Below are positions 50,083 to 62,480 of a stretch of DNA of 64,000 nucleotides, in pieces. Under the pieces are notes generated by a model. That model ran no database searches and was not told where the DNA came from. It saw only the letters and a program-made list of their open reading frames with translations. Within the stretch, counting starts at the first letter, position 1. Every line of letters begins with the position of its first letter. Origin of the DNA: Gavia stellata (lineage: Eukaryota > Chordata > Aves > Gaviiformes > Gaviidae); NCBI RefSeq assembly GCF_030936135.1, contig NC_082603.1, positions 20,178,880 through 20,242,879 on the forward strand, written 5' to 3'. The translations under genes and the position numbers were made by a program.

Positions 50083-52090
50083 GCTATTCAAGGGACTGAC
50101 TTGGCTGGAAAAGGAGAGGGGGAAGGGAGACGTTTTGTAAGAGAAGATTGACTGGCAAAGCTAGTAAACAATATATCCACTTTGTTCCAGAGCCTAAACT
50201 CCAGTGTTAACAAAAGTTCTTATAAATAATTGCCTGATGGAAAAACACTTTGTAATGAAGAAAACTTTCTGTGCTGCCGTCTTTCTCCTTTTTTTCTTTT
50301 AAGTACATTAAATTGGTTTTTTGTATGAATGGAGTAGATACATCTCAGAGGCTTCCTGTGCATGGAAACAAAACGTAAGCGATGTAGTGAGACCGTCCTT
50401 AAGCTCCTACAGAAAGTATAAGTCTGCCTCACTGTGCAGGCTCGGCATTCATTGAGTATTTATGCTTTGAACAGTTTCTGTGCATCTTGAGGAGGATCAT
50501 AGGCTTGGTTGGACAGAATTGTGACCTGTTTTCTTGGTTTACAAAGTTCATACTTACCTTCTCTCTTCCTCCTCCTTATCTTGCTTTCAAAATAGGTAGT
50601 TTGATGGTTTATTAAAGCAATGCCAGAAGCTTGGCTGTGATGGGAAGCCCAGACCAGACACCCGTGTGTGTGAGTATGTCCGACTGTGGATTGTCAGGAT
50701 CTGAAAGTACAAAAAGCACAAAAGCCATTATTACTGCCATAGTGGGGTAAATGCTGCAAGAAGATACATTGCACTCTCTGCTGCTGTTGTGTAGGCAGAT
50801 GTTGAAGGTGGATTAACAGAAGAGCAGCGTGGCTGTGGTCATTATGCTCATTTCTTACTTCTCCAGATAACATCAAGCGGTGTGCTTACCCCTCTTTAAC
50901 TGCTATGCGACTGAGAGAAATGAAATCCAAAACTCTGGTTTAAGAGGGTGAACTTTTAAGGGAAGTTTAAATATACATATATACAGATTCAATCAAGCTA
51001 TTTAAAATAGAAATTAATTTACAGGAAAAAAGCCTGAAACCAACCTAAACCCCTACAAGAGTATGGTATGCATCGATTGTCTGACCTTGTCTGGACCACA
51101 TTTAACCTCTGATTTGCAAGCAGGTCTTACTGAAAGGTACTTTAAGAAGAGGCCATGAAACAACGAGCAGTGAAGGGCTTTCAGCATTGTGACGAATCAA
51201 GCCTAGTGTGGATGCAGCCACAGCCCAAAAAGCTGAAGTTTTGACTTACAGAGTACGCTATAATGGAGGATCCAGCAATTTAAAGCTCTAGGGTAAAGTT
51301 TTTAAATTTAAACTTTTAAATTAAAAATCGGAGTGTAGCTTTCTCAGTACTCTAAAAACCTGGCTCCTGCTGTCTGGTTTCCACAGCAGTGAGCTCCCTC
51401 CTACCCGTCTTAATTTCAAGAGGAGTTACCTGTGTTGTGTCCTAGAGAAAGTCTGATCCCTGGTATTAAAGCAGGTGACCACAACCAGAAGTCATTTTGG
51501 ACAGTTTTGGAAGTTTTGACCATTTGGAATTGTTGGAGAACACCACCAAGAACATATTGTATGAGGCTAAAAGATGAAGATCAGCTGTGGTTTGGGCAAA
51601 TTCTTCCTTTGGTGCAACTTGCATGTGGACATCTGGCCTGTGTTGATCAAAGCAGAACCAGCACTAGGCTCAAAGACCAAGTTGCAGTTTTGTAGAAGGC
51701 ACTGGGGGATTTCATAAGAGGCCTTAGCTTACAAACATAGCAAGCCCCTGTTCAGAGAGCTCTCCCGTAACACAAGTTACCTTGTTAGGGATATGGCCTA
51801 ACATTTCAAGGTAGATGCTGTATTTGAGTAATGCTAAAAAGGTTTACACATGTTTTTTGCCATTATAATGCAAGGTTCTTGTGCAAATACTACTTCATTA
51901 GTTTGGTGTTTTGAAAAGTATGTAAAGTGGTGCTTTCTAGAGCCGGTGGCATTGCAAAGGCATAGCATGCAAGCGTTCCTGTCCCTACAGCTACCTGCAG
52001 TGCAGTTTGTGTTAACTAGGCTGAAGCTCTGTATACAAAGCTAACAGAAATAAAATGCTACTTCAAAATAAAATACTTGTTTTGTTTCCT
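50083..52090 (+). other. LPAR3: LPAR3 3' UTR
   Basis: About 2 kb of non-coding sequence to a pair of AATAAA signals. Shorter forms are possible through ATTAAA near 50309 or 50612. The right end is an estimate. Confidence 0.55.
52049..52073 (+). terminator. LPAR3: Paired polyadenylation signals, probable LPAR3 end
   Basis: AATAAA at 52049-52054 and 52068-52073, followed by a TTGTTTTGTTT stretch typical of the downstream U/GU-rich element. Confidence 0.6.
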
Positions 52091-52962
52091 GTTTGGGTGG
52101 TGATTGAACATTACCTGGCACTACAGTCAGCAGTAAATGGCTGCTGTTACTCTTACTCATTTCCACAGACCGATCCAAGCTAAAACTGATCAAACTGCAG
52201 ATAAAAATGAAGATGGGAAAATGCTGTTTCACGTTACCACAGGGCGGTGGGGGGGAGGGCTATTTTAATAAATCTTTCCTTTTACTAGCAATACTAGGCA
52301 GCGTAATACTTGGTTGAATCAGGCCCTGGAGAGAGCTTGGATGAAGATCTGGAACATCTGTAGCAGTGGAGAAAACACTAGGTCTCCCCTGCAGAGCTTG
52401 GGATTTGAGCTGCAAAATAACTACATGTGAATGATTTTTCCAGGTGAGCAGGAAACGGTGACTCCTGTAAACGTAAAGGACTGCCTTGTTTGTAGAGCAC
52501 CTCATACAGTGGACTCTTGGTCTGGATTAAGATCTGAGAGGTATTATCGATCATTCTGCTACAAGTAAGTGGGAGGATTTGAGGTCTGCACTCTTATTCT
52601 CTCTGTTGTCTCATTTTAAAAAAAAAGCCAACAAAACAAACCCCAAAAGCTTGCAAACTGGTGTCCGTGAATGGTATTATTTGCAGTGGCATACCATCTA
52701 TTTCAGCCTGATGCTTCCCTCAGAGCTGCTACCTCATTGTCTACTACTATAAATTACAATGTGACATGACTGGAACAGGAAACTGGTCTTGCATCAAACT
52801 TTCCTACAAACTGCTACAGCAGAGACCGTATAATGTTTCCTATATCAAACGGTCTAAACATCCAGCTACTCACGTAGTGGGGAATTTCTTTTTAACTCCA
52901 TAAACATTTATCAGAACAGTTTGTCTCAAGGAAAACACTGAAGCACTATTTGTACTTGAGTA

Positions 52963-52984
52963 AAAAAAAGAAAGAAAGAAAAGG
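52963..52984 (+). repeat. Short A-rich / (GAAA)n simple repeat
   Basis: Eight A followed by three to four GAAA units. A microsatellite of minor length. Confidence 0.85.
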
Positions 52985-53332
52985 GCAGTTGGTGAAGGCA
53001 AGTTCTACAGGCTTTCCCTGTTGCCTTTTTCACTAATATCCTAGAATAACAGATACCAGTATCTGTTGACTTTGCATGTGCCTGCTCCTATTTATGTGTG
53101 CCAGTGTATTGATGTGCGAGATGACATTCATTCTTTTCGGAAGGCTTTAGGGTGATCACCCGCAGAAACCCGAGGACAGTAATTCTTAGGAGGCAGAGGA
53201 AGGCAAGGGTAGAGTTACCATTAATTTGGATAGTTACAAGGTTTTGCGTGTTCCTGGTGACGCTGGAGGCCTTTTGGCGTCTGAGAGAGCCTTGAGAGCT
53301 GCTGTATTGCAGTAAGTAGCGAGCAGATACTT

Positions 53333-53508
53333 CTAATATAACATCTTCACAGCAATTGTTCTTTGAAAACCTTTGCGATACTCTCTTCTTTTTCGCCTCT
53401 CCAGCTGCTTGTCTCCCAAACCGAAGTTGCTCTTCCAGTTGATGATCAGTTGGTCCAGGAAGGCACGCTCCACGGCTTTTCCCAGGGCGAAGATGTATGG
53501 TCTGTCCT
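53333..53508 (-). CDS. Unrecognised coding-like exon or gene fragment
   Basis: On the minus strand, after an acceptor-like CTAACCAG, the frame from GAC at 53506 reads DRPYIFALGKAVERAFLDQL, then IINWKSNFGLGDKQLERRKR and REYRKGF, to TAG at 53335-53333. Over the first 45 codons GC by codon position is about 50, 36 and 69 percent, the ordering typical of real vertebrate coding sequence. A longer overlapping frame (53088-53591) has a less protein-like translation. No partner exon, polyadenylation signal or family is recognised. The last ten residues lose the pattern, so the true end may be a weak donor at 53370. It could be a terminal exon, a retrocopy fragment or a pseudo-exon. Confidence 0.35.
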
Positions 53509-54664
53509 CTGGTTAGCTCTCCCGTAAAGCCTGTGTGGTCACGATCATTAGAGATGCTTTTCAGAGAATTATTATTAAAAGCCGGGAACAATGGGGTTTT
53601 ATTTTACACGATAGATCTTTTGAATCTCTCTGGATAAGCAGCTAGACTGATCATTGTTTAATAACTGTGCGTGGGAGAGAAGTTTCTCTAATATCTGTGC
53701 TGTCAGTTTGACCTAGGTGGTGTGGGAGATGAGTCCCTCTGGGAGAGCAGCCAACTTGCTACAGCTTGAGTGGCTCTGAAGCATGGCTTCTCTGCTGCTT
53801 TGGGGCTGCTTTACCATGACTACTTTTCCCCTCAGTGTAGCTTTTTTTGGGCTTTTTTAGTAACTACTGCAGACTGCTAAAAAACATCTGTATTTGTGCA
53901 TATGACAGCTTCTGCACATATTTGTAAACTGCAATAATTACTGCAGCTATGTGACATGATGGTGCCTTTCTCTGATCAGATCTGTATTGTGTATATAGAT
54001 ATATTTAGACTTTTTTTTTTAACTTAAAACTCTCTTCCAAGTAGCCGTTAACTATAGGAGCAATACTTCTACTATGATTCTTTCACAGTTTTAGTAAACT
54101 CTGCATGAAGACTTCTAAACTACTGGTTATTGGAAGCTGATGGAGGAAGGGTCATTCTAAACTTGTCATATTTCTTATGGTCGTTCCCTATAGTTCTGGC
54201 TATTGGCCACTATCCTAGTGGATGCAGTGCAGGGTCAGCCTTTGGTCTGGCCCAAAGCAACTGCTGCTTGCAAGATTAGAGCCAAAAAGTGAAAATATAT
54301 GGACATGTTGAAAAGAAGGAGGTGGGGAAATTCTCTTATTTATCCTAGCCTATCATTCTAATGAATGTTTTAAATCACTTGAAAGAAGTGGTCCCACTTT
54401 CCCCCTTGCACCCACTCCCTCCTTATGCAGCCATTTGTGAGACCATATGGTGCACCGTAGTGGGTCTGAAAAATAACCCTAGACGATACACATTGCTAGT
54501 AACTAGAGAAGATCTTCCACTTGTCATGAGCTAGCAGCTGCATTATTTCCTTGGTTTGTTATATAGAGTCATGCAGATGATTTGTTTTCTAGAAATCTTT
54601 ATAAACTATGGTCCTCCTTGAATGCTACATGCTACACTTTGAAGTGACTAGGCATGCTTCTGTC

Positions 54665-54740
54665 GGGGTGGGGGGGGAAGGAAAAAAATCCTTCTGGAAA
54701 CAAGGAATTAGGTCATGATAGTCTCCCCCCCGCCCCCCCC
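54665..54740. repeat. G-run and C-run inverted pair
   Basis: G4-T-G8 at 54665-54677 faces C7-G-C8 at 54725-54740 across about 47 bases. The two can pair as a GC-only stem. Each is also a simple homopolymer run. Confidence 0.7.
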
Positions 54741-57700
54741 TCCAAGGTCCTTTGAAAGATAAGGAATTTAGACACTTCTATGCTTTGAGCCATTCTTCAA
54801 AACATCCTGCTTATCTTTCAAGTAGTAATTGGTCCCTGGGTTTCTTTTATATGTCTTTTTATAATATTGAGGGTGGGTTTTTTCACTGCAGCAGGCAGAA
54901 GCATCTGTTTTCTTCCAACCTACTTAGAAGTGCTATTTTGCAGCCAATAGGTATCCTATTTTGAATTGTCTTGTGTATGAATCTATGCAACTTCTCTTCT
55001 GTGTGTTGAAGTAAATTAATTTTCAAACTAACCTTTGCTATGTTTATCACAGACAACTGTGCTAGGAACAGCTTTTTTTTTCTGAACTAGCCTTTACTAT
55101 TATCCCAGTTGTGCACTTAGGACTCTGATGTACAGCCCTATAAGAAAATCAACATGCAGAATAAGAAAAGCACAAATCACTTATTAATCTGTTCTCAGCA
55201 ACAGCTGTATTTTAACTTAAATGTTAACTTCATTGAAACCATAGATATGGTCTAACTTCTCTAAAAAACCCAAACCAAATGAACAAAAATTCCCATTAAA
55301 AAACCCACAACAAAACAAACAAAAACCACGAAAAAACAATTCTGCATGTCTGTAGGCCAGGAGTAAGTAAGCATACTTCTCTTCCCTGACCTTTAGTTTA
55401 CCTGGCTTGCTTTGATATATATGAAAATAAGGAAGTCGTGTTTCTGAGCACAAGTAATTGCTTGGGGTGTCAGTAGGCGATCTCCTGGGGATGTGCTTCT
55501 CATCTAGAGAGGTTCTTTAGCTTTCCTCCTAAAGCTGCTGTGGGAGGAGATGGGATACTGGACTGGGAGTATTGTTGTTGGTCTCACCCAGTATTGCATT
55601 TCGTATGTGTGATAGTTAAGAATATATATCTACTGTCTTGACCCTAAATCTTAAGATTTTCTTGCATAGGCTAGACTCTCACAGTACTATAGGGATAATT
55701 TTATCTCCAGCTTCTGTTTGTATTTGTTCAAACAAATGCTTGGTGTGTTGGCTTTAATTAGGTTTCTATTAGGAATATGTTCAGTTGCTAATGGATGTCA
55801 AAATGCACGGGAGTGAAAAAGCTTGACCTCCAGAGATGGAAATGTTGTTAATGCTTAAATGATTCTATTCAAGTCCTGGTTAACGCATCAGTTGTTACGA
55901 ATGTCAGTGTATTTGTTTGTGCAGTGCACTCTGTGATACTGGGCTGGGATTTTCCCACAGGTATAAACGAGTTAATTTAATTAGAAGCATAAGGTTTTGT
56001 GCCTATAGGGGTAAAGGGCCAGTAGACTGTGAACTCGCGATTGCTCACCCACATGCTTAGCTTTAACTTTCTGCACAGTTGTATTGCTTTCAGTAGACCC
56101 TTCTCTGTGAAAGGAGTCCCGCCTATGTCGGCATCTGTGAGATGAAGACATTTAATGTCACGTTCTAGACTGTAAGTTTCTGCTATATGGGAATCTGTCT
56201 CGTTACCAGGAGGCGCGGCTGCAGCAGGCTGGCTTCCTTCGCACTCCAGTCCCTCACAGACACAACTGTTGATTTTAAGGAGGAAACGTTTGGGCCCATA
56301 GGCACAAATTTACAATGTTGGGTTATGTCCCATATTTGACCTATGTTGTTTTGTCCTATTTTCTCCTTTATAATCTCTTTGCACAGTCCATGCAATTTTT
56401 TGTGTGTTCTGCTTTGTTCTTCAAAGCATAGATTAAACCACACTTTTCTCTAAACAGATAAATTCCAGCAGTATTGGGTCCTAGAGCAACCCTCCAATTT
56501 CACAGACCAGAGCGCCACAAAAAGAAATAAATATGGTTGAGCAGAGATTTTAGTCTTGGGGTTTTTTGCAAGGTCAGAATACCAACAATAACAAGACAAA
56601 GTTATGTTTGCGTGTATTAGTTAAAAACATTGGAGAATGATACTTTGGCAAAAGAAAAGCAGACCCTAAGCTTATGACTGATTTTTGCAATTAAAATGTG
56701 ATTTGAGAGTCCTAGACTGTTAACCGGTGAGTTTTCTGGACAGCAGAACTGAAGAAATCTGTTTTCTGATTGACGACTTCTCTGAACCAGAGCGAAGCTG
56801 CCACGTGCATTCAGGTCCCTCCCAGCAGGAGGGGACCCAGGCAGGAGGCTGATCTCCTGAACTCCTTCCCCGGCAAAGCTCCAGACCACATTTCTGTCTC
56901 CATGGGCACCAGGAACTTTGCTGATTCACAGAAACGAAACCAAGCCCGAGGATGGAGGAACTGCTGCTGAACACGGCGTGAGCTCTGCCTGGGGACTTTC
57001 TGGCAAGTGCTTGTGGCCCCTTGCCCCAGCGGTGGCTGAGGTTGCACCACGGTCCTTCTTTCTGTGGAGGCAGGAGCAGGCTCTCCACTACCCAACTGCC
57101 TATTTTCCCAAAACCTGTTGGTGAGGCAATACCTTTAGATCTCTTCCTCTCAGCCAAGTTTTATTGAAAGTGACCGATGAGTTCAGAAATTATGAGGGAC
57201 TAGTCAGGCGAAAAGCAATGCAGCTGCACATGCCTCATTCCATTCAGAAATTGGGATAAAACTCTTTTTCTGGTTCAAGCTATGTAAGTCATGGATGCAA
57301 TTTTATGCTTGCCTGTGCATAGGTGAGGACTCCCTGGGGGAGAACGAAGGCAATCCCCAAAGCTGCTTCACAGCAAGTCCCCAGCACCCTGATATGCCAC
57401 CACTACTGTGCCTCTACTCATCTTCTCACCCAGTCAGTGCTGGGAAAATACCAGAATCTGCCATCTTTATCCCATTTTATAGCCAGCAAAATTATTAAGG
57501 AATTATTGAGGTGAAGTAGCTCTGACTCCCTCTCTCTGCACGAGTATAAAAGTGGCTCGTGGTTCTCCAAAAGGTAGCAGGATGACTTGCAAAGAGCTGT
57601 GAGTCCATCTGTGAACACACAGTTATAAATGAAGGTAAATCAGGCTCCCATGTTCGCTCAGCTTGGCATGGTCTGTTTACTTTGTGATTGCTGAGTTTCA

Positions 57701-60700
57701 GAGGTTTTGCAAAACGCCTTGAGAATTTGCTTCTGTGTGTGAATCCTGAGACCTTTGTGTACGGTGGGGGTGGTTCAAATGAGCCAGAGATCACAGGTTG
57801 AGTGACATGAGGGAGCCTCAGGGGATGCAGATGGTCACGGGAGATTCCCAGTGCGGAGGGCTACTCCTCTTGCTAACTAAACCTGATGCTATTGACTCTT
57901 CATTGGGCTGTTCAACTAACAGCTATGGTTGTAAACCCTTTTTGTCTGAGTGGGAATGGGCCATCCCAGTGGTGCTGTGGGAGTTCACAGCCTCACCTGC
58001 CATGTTCAGGGCCAACAGGACCAGGTACTGGCATTCAGCGCCCAGACACAAGGGTAGGAAGCTTAAAGGAATAGTAAGAGGTAACACCTCAATATCTCAA
58101 GGGATTTAAGCCCAAACGACTCGCTGAGGGTTGCCAGACAGGAGTTTCTGACGGATGACGATTCATGTCTCTCTGTCCCCGATTCTCTTGCTCTCTGTCC
58201 CTTCTCACCCTTTGCAGCAGCAGCGCGAACTTCGGAATTGAAGTGCAAAGAGCTTTCAGTGAGTAAAGCCAAACGCTGATTAGAAGAGGTGCCAGGGATG
58301 AGATAACACTTGGATTTGGTATGAGCAGTTCGTCCTCCCCTGCGGCAGTCACACTGAATATTTTGACTTGCTACAATAATTTCCTGTGGGCTGATATCCA
58401 CTGATTTGATACAAATGGTAGCAACAGGCTCCATCAGGAGCTGCCCGAATGGGCCGCATTGTGTTTGTATCAACACACCAAAGATGGCACAACTGGTGCC
58501 TCACCCAGCCCAGCAAAGTGGGGTTTTGCTGATGTTTTATTTGGTCTCCATGTTTGGCTGGGAGACAAGCAATGCTCTTGTGATGGTTATCTTTATGACC
58601 AGTAAACTAAAAACTTTCTCTGTGAGGGGATGGCGCTGCTGCGTTCTGCTCACTTGATTTCTGTGGACTTCTCTTCTGCATAGGTGAAAGCGGGAGATGT
58701 TGCTGTGAGGATAAGGACCGTGGGCTTCCTGAGATGCCGCAGTGCCTGGGACTGCCTGCCCACCAAATGCAGCTGGATGCTCCTTGCAATTCCTGCCATG
58801 TTTTGGAAGCGGCGAGGAGAGCCGGTGGGTGGCCTCGCTGATGGAGTCCTGGTGGTCCCGGTCAGTCCGCATGCAGCGTGCAGTGTTCCCACCCTCACGT
58901 GGGGTCTTCGCAGGCTCCGCACCACCCGCAGGCACTAACGGATCTTTCCAATTATGAGGTTTAAATTTTTGTCCCTTTAGCTTTTAAGGAACATTTTTGA
59001 CATTGCCAAAGTTGAAGTAACTGGAGCTTTCTCTGATCCAGGAGTGAAGTTGACTCAGCTCTGCTTTGCCCAGTTTTATTTAAAGACCGTGACTACTACC
59101 TCTGAAATGTTACTTGCGAATGCTATGTTATTACATTATCTGCTTTTCCGTCTGTTAAATGCCATGGTTCCAGCAGCAAAAATACCACTGTCTGACAGTA
59201 GCAGCTGTCAAAGGTCTTATTTAGTCTTCTTCAAAAAGTATTAAAACCTGATACCACTAAAGATAAGCCAAGCTTTGTTACAATAAAACTTTCTTTGGAT
59301 GTGATTTTAGGAATGTTACTATTTATAGCACCTCTGGATTTTTACTACTGCATAGGAGGGAGGTTGTACACATCTATAATTTTAAGTAAAATTATTTGCT
59401 TTTTCCTCATTTAAACAATGTTACATTATTGTCTATAACCCATGCACAAATACATAACTCTCTGTGTAAATCTGGCCTCAGCATTCTGCGTGGTTGTTCC
59501 CCAACCCCGGGAGAAAGCACCTATGACCAGGCTGCTTCACACAGGATAAAAAAGTATCACTTGGGCCAAAACCATCTCCCACCTTCTGTGTAACCCCAAC
59601 AACTTCATGACAAATCAAAAATCAGATTCTAAGCATAGCTCATGAAGCAGGAGATGCCCTGAAGCAAGTCCTGTGTATCACTTAGAAATGAAAATTACAA
59701 TTCCATAGAGAATAGTGCACTTAAATGGGTGTGACAATTGGGACAACTAATTAAATGAAGCATTGTTTATATTAAGTAGTTCTGAAGACTTCTTGAAGTC
59801 AAATGTCCCATTAATGGGATGCTTATCGCCTAATGGACTGTATTTCCCCAGGCAGCCTCGCAGCCTTGGCCCGGCACGAGGAAGCAGCCAAAGAGGTTCT
59901 GGAACGCCGCAGCTCGGAGGTGCTGGACACAGACAAGCTGTGTGTCTGCAGGAGACTCGGGCACCCCGTCCCCGGTCCTGGCTGCTCTTACACCTCTGTC
60001 CCTATGGGCTCAGCACCTGCTGGTCCTTCAACCTGCCTGGAAAATCACTGAACAGCGCAGTTCTCCCGAGGACAGCCCAGCAGGGACAAGGGCGATGCTG
60101 TGATGGCCACCAGCTGCTCTGGGGGTTAGGTCTGCCCCACATGGAGGCACAGAGGTGCACAGTGCCCTACGGCAGCTCCTGGTCCTGTGAGAGCTGGAAG
60201 ACATGGCGGCAGCACTGGCGGCTCTCCTGGCATTGCACGGGCACCTCCCTGCTCAAGGCTGGGGATGCGTAAATAACGCGTTGGAGAAATGCATGTTTTA
60301 AGGCTAAAACCAGAGGTGGGAGGGGGTTGTTTTGGGGCCTGGGCTCTTCCTGATGGCAACAACTGCCATCCCCTGTCAGATAAGGTGTATTTTTGGTGTG
60401 TTCCCCCCCTCACCCCGACAGTGCTAGCACCCTTGGTGCTGCCATGGGGCAGTCGGCAGGAGCCACTCCGGGCGATGGCACAGCACGTTCCCTGCATGGT
60501 ACACAGCACTTCTGGGCCCCGCCTTGCCCGGGGCCCGCCGGGACGGCCCAGCGCCTTGGTGGCATCATTGTTCGGTGCCCGCTGGCTGTGTGCCACCCCG
60601 AGGGCTCCCTCACCACCCCAGGGGCTTTCCCATGCGGCGCTGATCCTGCCCAGCCCCTTGAAGCCCCTCACCAGGGGCTGGGCAGGGGATGATGGGGTGG

Positions 60701-62448
60701 TTTAGGGGGAGGACAGGCAGAGGAGTGGGAAGATGGGGCTGTTGATAAGGGTCCAACCACCGAACCGGTCTGAAACAGTGTGATTTGGCACAGCGCAGGG
60801 AGCTGTAGCTAACAACACAAAAGATGAATAATTGCAGGTCATGGCATTCATTCTCCCAATTTAAAAATGATTACGCTCTTTGCGAGGGCAGGCAGCTGCA
60901 GGTTTGGGCTGCTTTCGTGCTTTCGTCTACCGGGCAATGGTTAACGCGGTACTGACGTCCAGCGGGACAGGAGGTGGCCTCACTGTGCCCCATCCTGCCG
61001 GTGGGTTTCGGAGGGGATCGGAGCGCAACACGAATGCCAAGGGTCCTCCTTCTCCTGCTGCTCATTTCTGCACCTGAATTAGCGGAGGGGATGTAAAGCT
61101 GCGATGTGGGGGTAAGTCACAGCCACCGCATGTGCCTGCCTCAAGGAGATGGTAATGAAAGGGGCAGGAAGGGCGAACATCAAACGTCAACTCAAAACAG
61201 GCATGCCCAGCCCAGCTCTCTGCTGTGCTGCTGCCTTGAGTCACTTCCCAGGCCGTGGGGCAGAGCTTTAGAGGGGTTTGTGGGCTAATCCACCTGTCTA
61301 AATCGACTTTAGTTTTGTACTTGAAAATAACAGATATGTTTAACTGAAATGAAATAGCTAAAGGCTGGGAGCAGGGAGCTTTTTATAATGTTAGTGAAGG
61401 GGCAAGTAAAAATAAAAGGGCTGGTTTCCAATTAGAAAATTCTAACCTATATAGAAATATCTCTTACCAGGACTTCCTTATCTAATTTTACATTCTCCTT
61501 CAGTGCTTGTGAGGTACCACATGTGCCTACAAGTGAATGCGTCCTTGAAAAAGAAACAGTAGCTGCTGTGAGTTGCTGCAGAGGGCTCAGTCTGAATAGG
61601 AAATCCCAAGGATACTGCTAGTAAGTGTGGCAGTGCTGACTTCAGGACTGCTGCTGTATGTTTTGAGCTAAGGGTGTGAGTCTTGCCATCGATCTGCAGG
61701 GGCAATACTTTGGTATGGTTAATGTGGCACCTCAAAGCCTTAATCCTATAAGCAGGAGGCTGAAGCTAAAGCAGGGGGGAATAAAACCACCAGTGTTTGC
61801 TAAATGCTCCTTTCCGCTGACTGCTGAAGATCTTTTAGTCCTTTCCCCATTGGAGTCTAAACGTCTACTGGCTCCTCTCAGAGTTGCAGCACTGCCGGCC
61901 TAGGAAAATGCATTCTTCTCTTTTGCCTTCCAAATTTTTTCCCATTTTACTGAGCAACTCTTTGGGAATCCCCTCACTGGCTGCGTGGCTGCTTTTAACG
62001 TGCCTTTGCTGCAAAGCTTGCAGAGGTGCCTCCCTGGCTAATCCTTTACAGCAACAAGTGATGTTGCATAGACCTTCAGCACTGGTAATCTTGGGGCAGA
62101 GGTAAAGTCTGGGATGGTGAGCAAGGCGTAGGATTTCTAAGTCATGGGGGGAGAGAATGCTGCCTAATGGAGCAGCAGTTGCAAGTCAAGGGTGAAAGGA
62201 ATTCATTAAGCAGACCTGGGAAAGGCTGGTGTTTATCTGTCTACACGTGGGAGGAGAAGTGAGGGATGCATCAACCAACAGCATCAGAGCAAGTCTACCC
62301 AGTACATAGCACCATCAAAGGCTGCAGGAACTACCCAGGCAGGCGAATTGCCTCCTGTGAAGAACAACTCCAGATTGTCCTTTAGTGGGGAAGTCCAAGT
62401 AGTGCATGGAAGGGGTTGTCCAGAGCCAAAGAACAGCTTCAAAATGGC

Positions 62449-62476
<28 letters not shown>
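62449..62476 (+). repeat. A28 homopolymer
   Basis: Uninterrupted run of 28 A. No upstream retrocopy or SINE body and no clear target-site duplication could be seen. Confidence 0.9.

Positions 62477-62480
<4 letters not shown>

Noticed and set aside
50490-50530. Sequence faintly like the 3' end of a CR1 element
   Set aside because: Only a few words match by eye and the terminal ATTCTATG-type repeats are absent.
53088-53591. 167-residue minus-strand frame overlapping the coding-like segment
   Set aside because: Its translation and codon-position pattern are less protein-like than the shifted frame reported at 53333-53508.
56183-56443. Minus-strand 86-residue frame (contains KEIIKEKIGQNNIGQIWD), followed by a donor-like GTAACG
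   Set aside because: AT-ending codons dominate the first half and no acceptor or family could be supported; considered as a retroelement remnant but no motif seen.
60126-60705. Opposed frames of 181 and 138 residues
   Set aside because: Moderately GC-rich, low-complexity translation in both directions, as expected of chance open frames.
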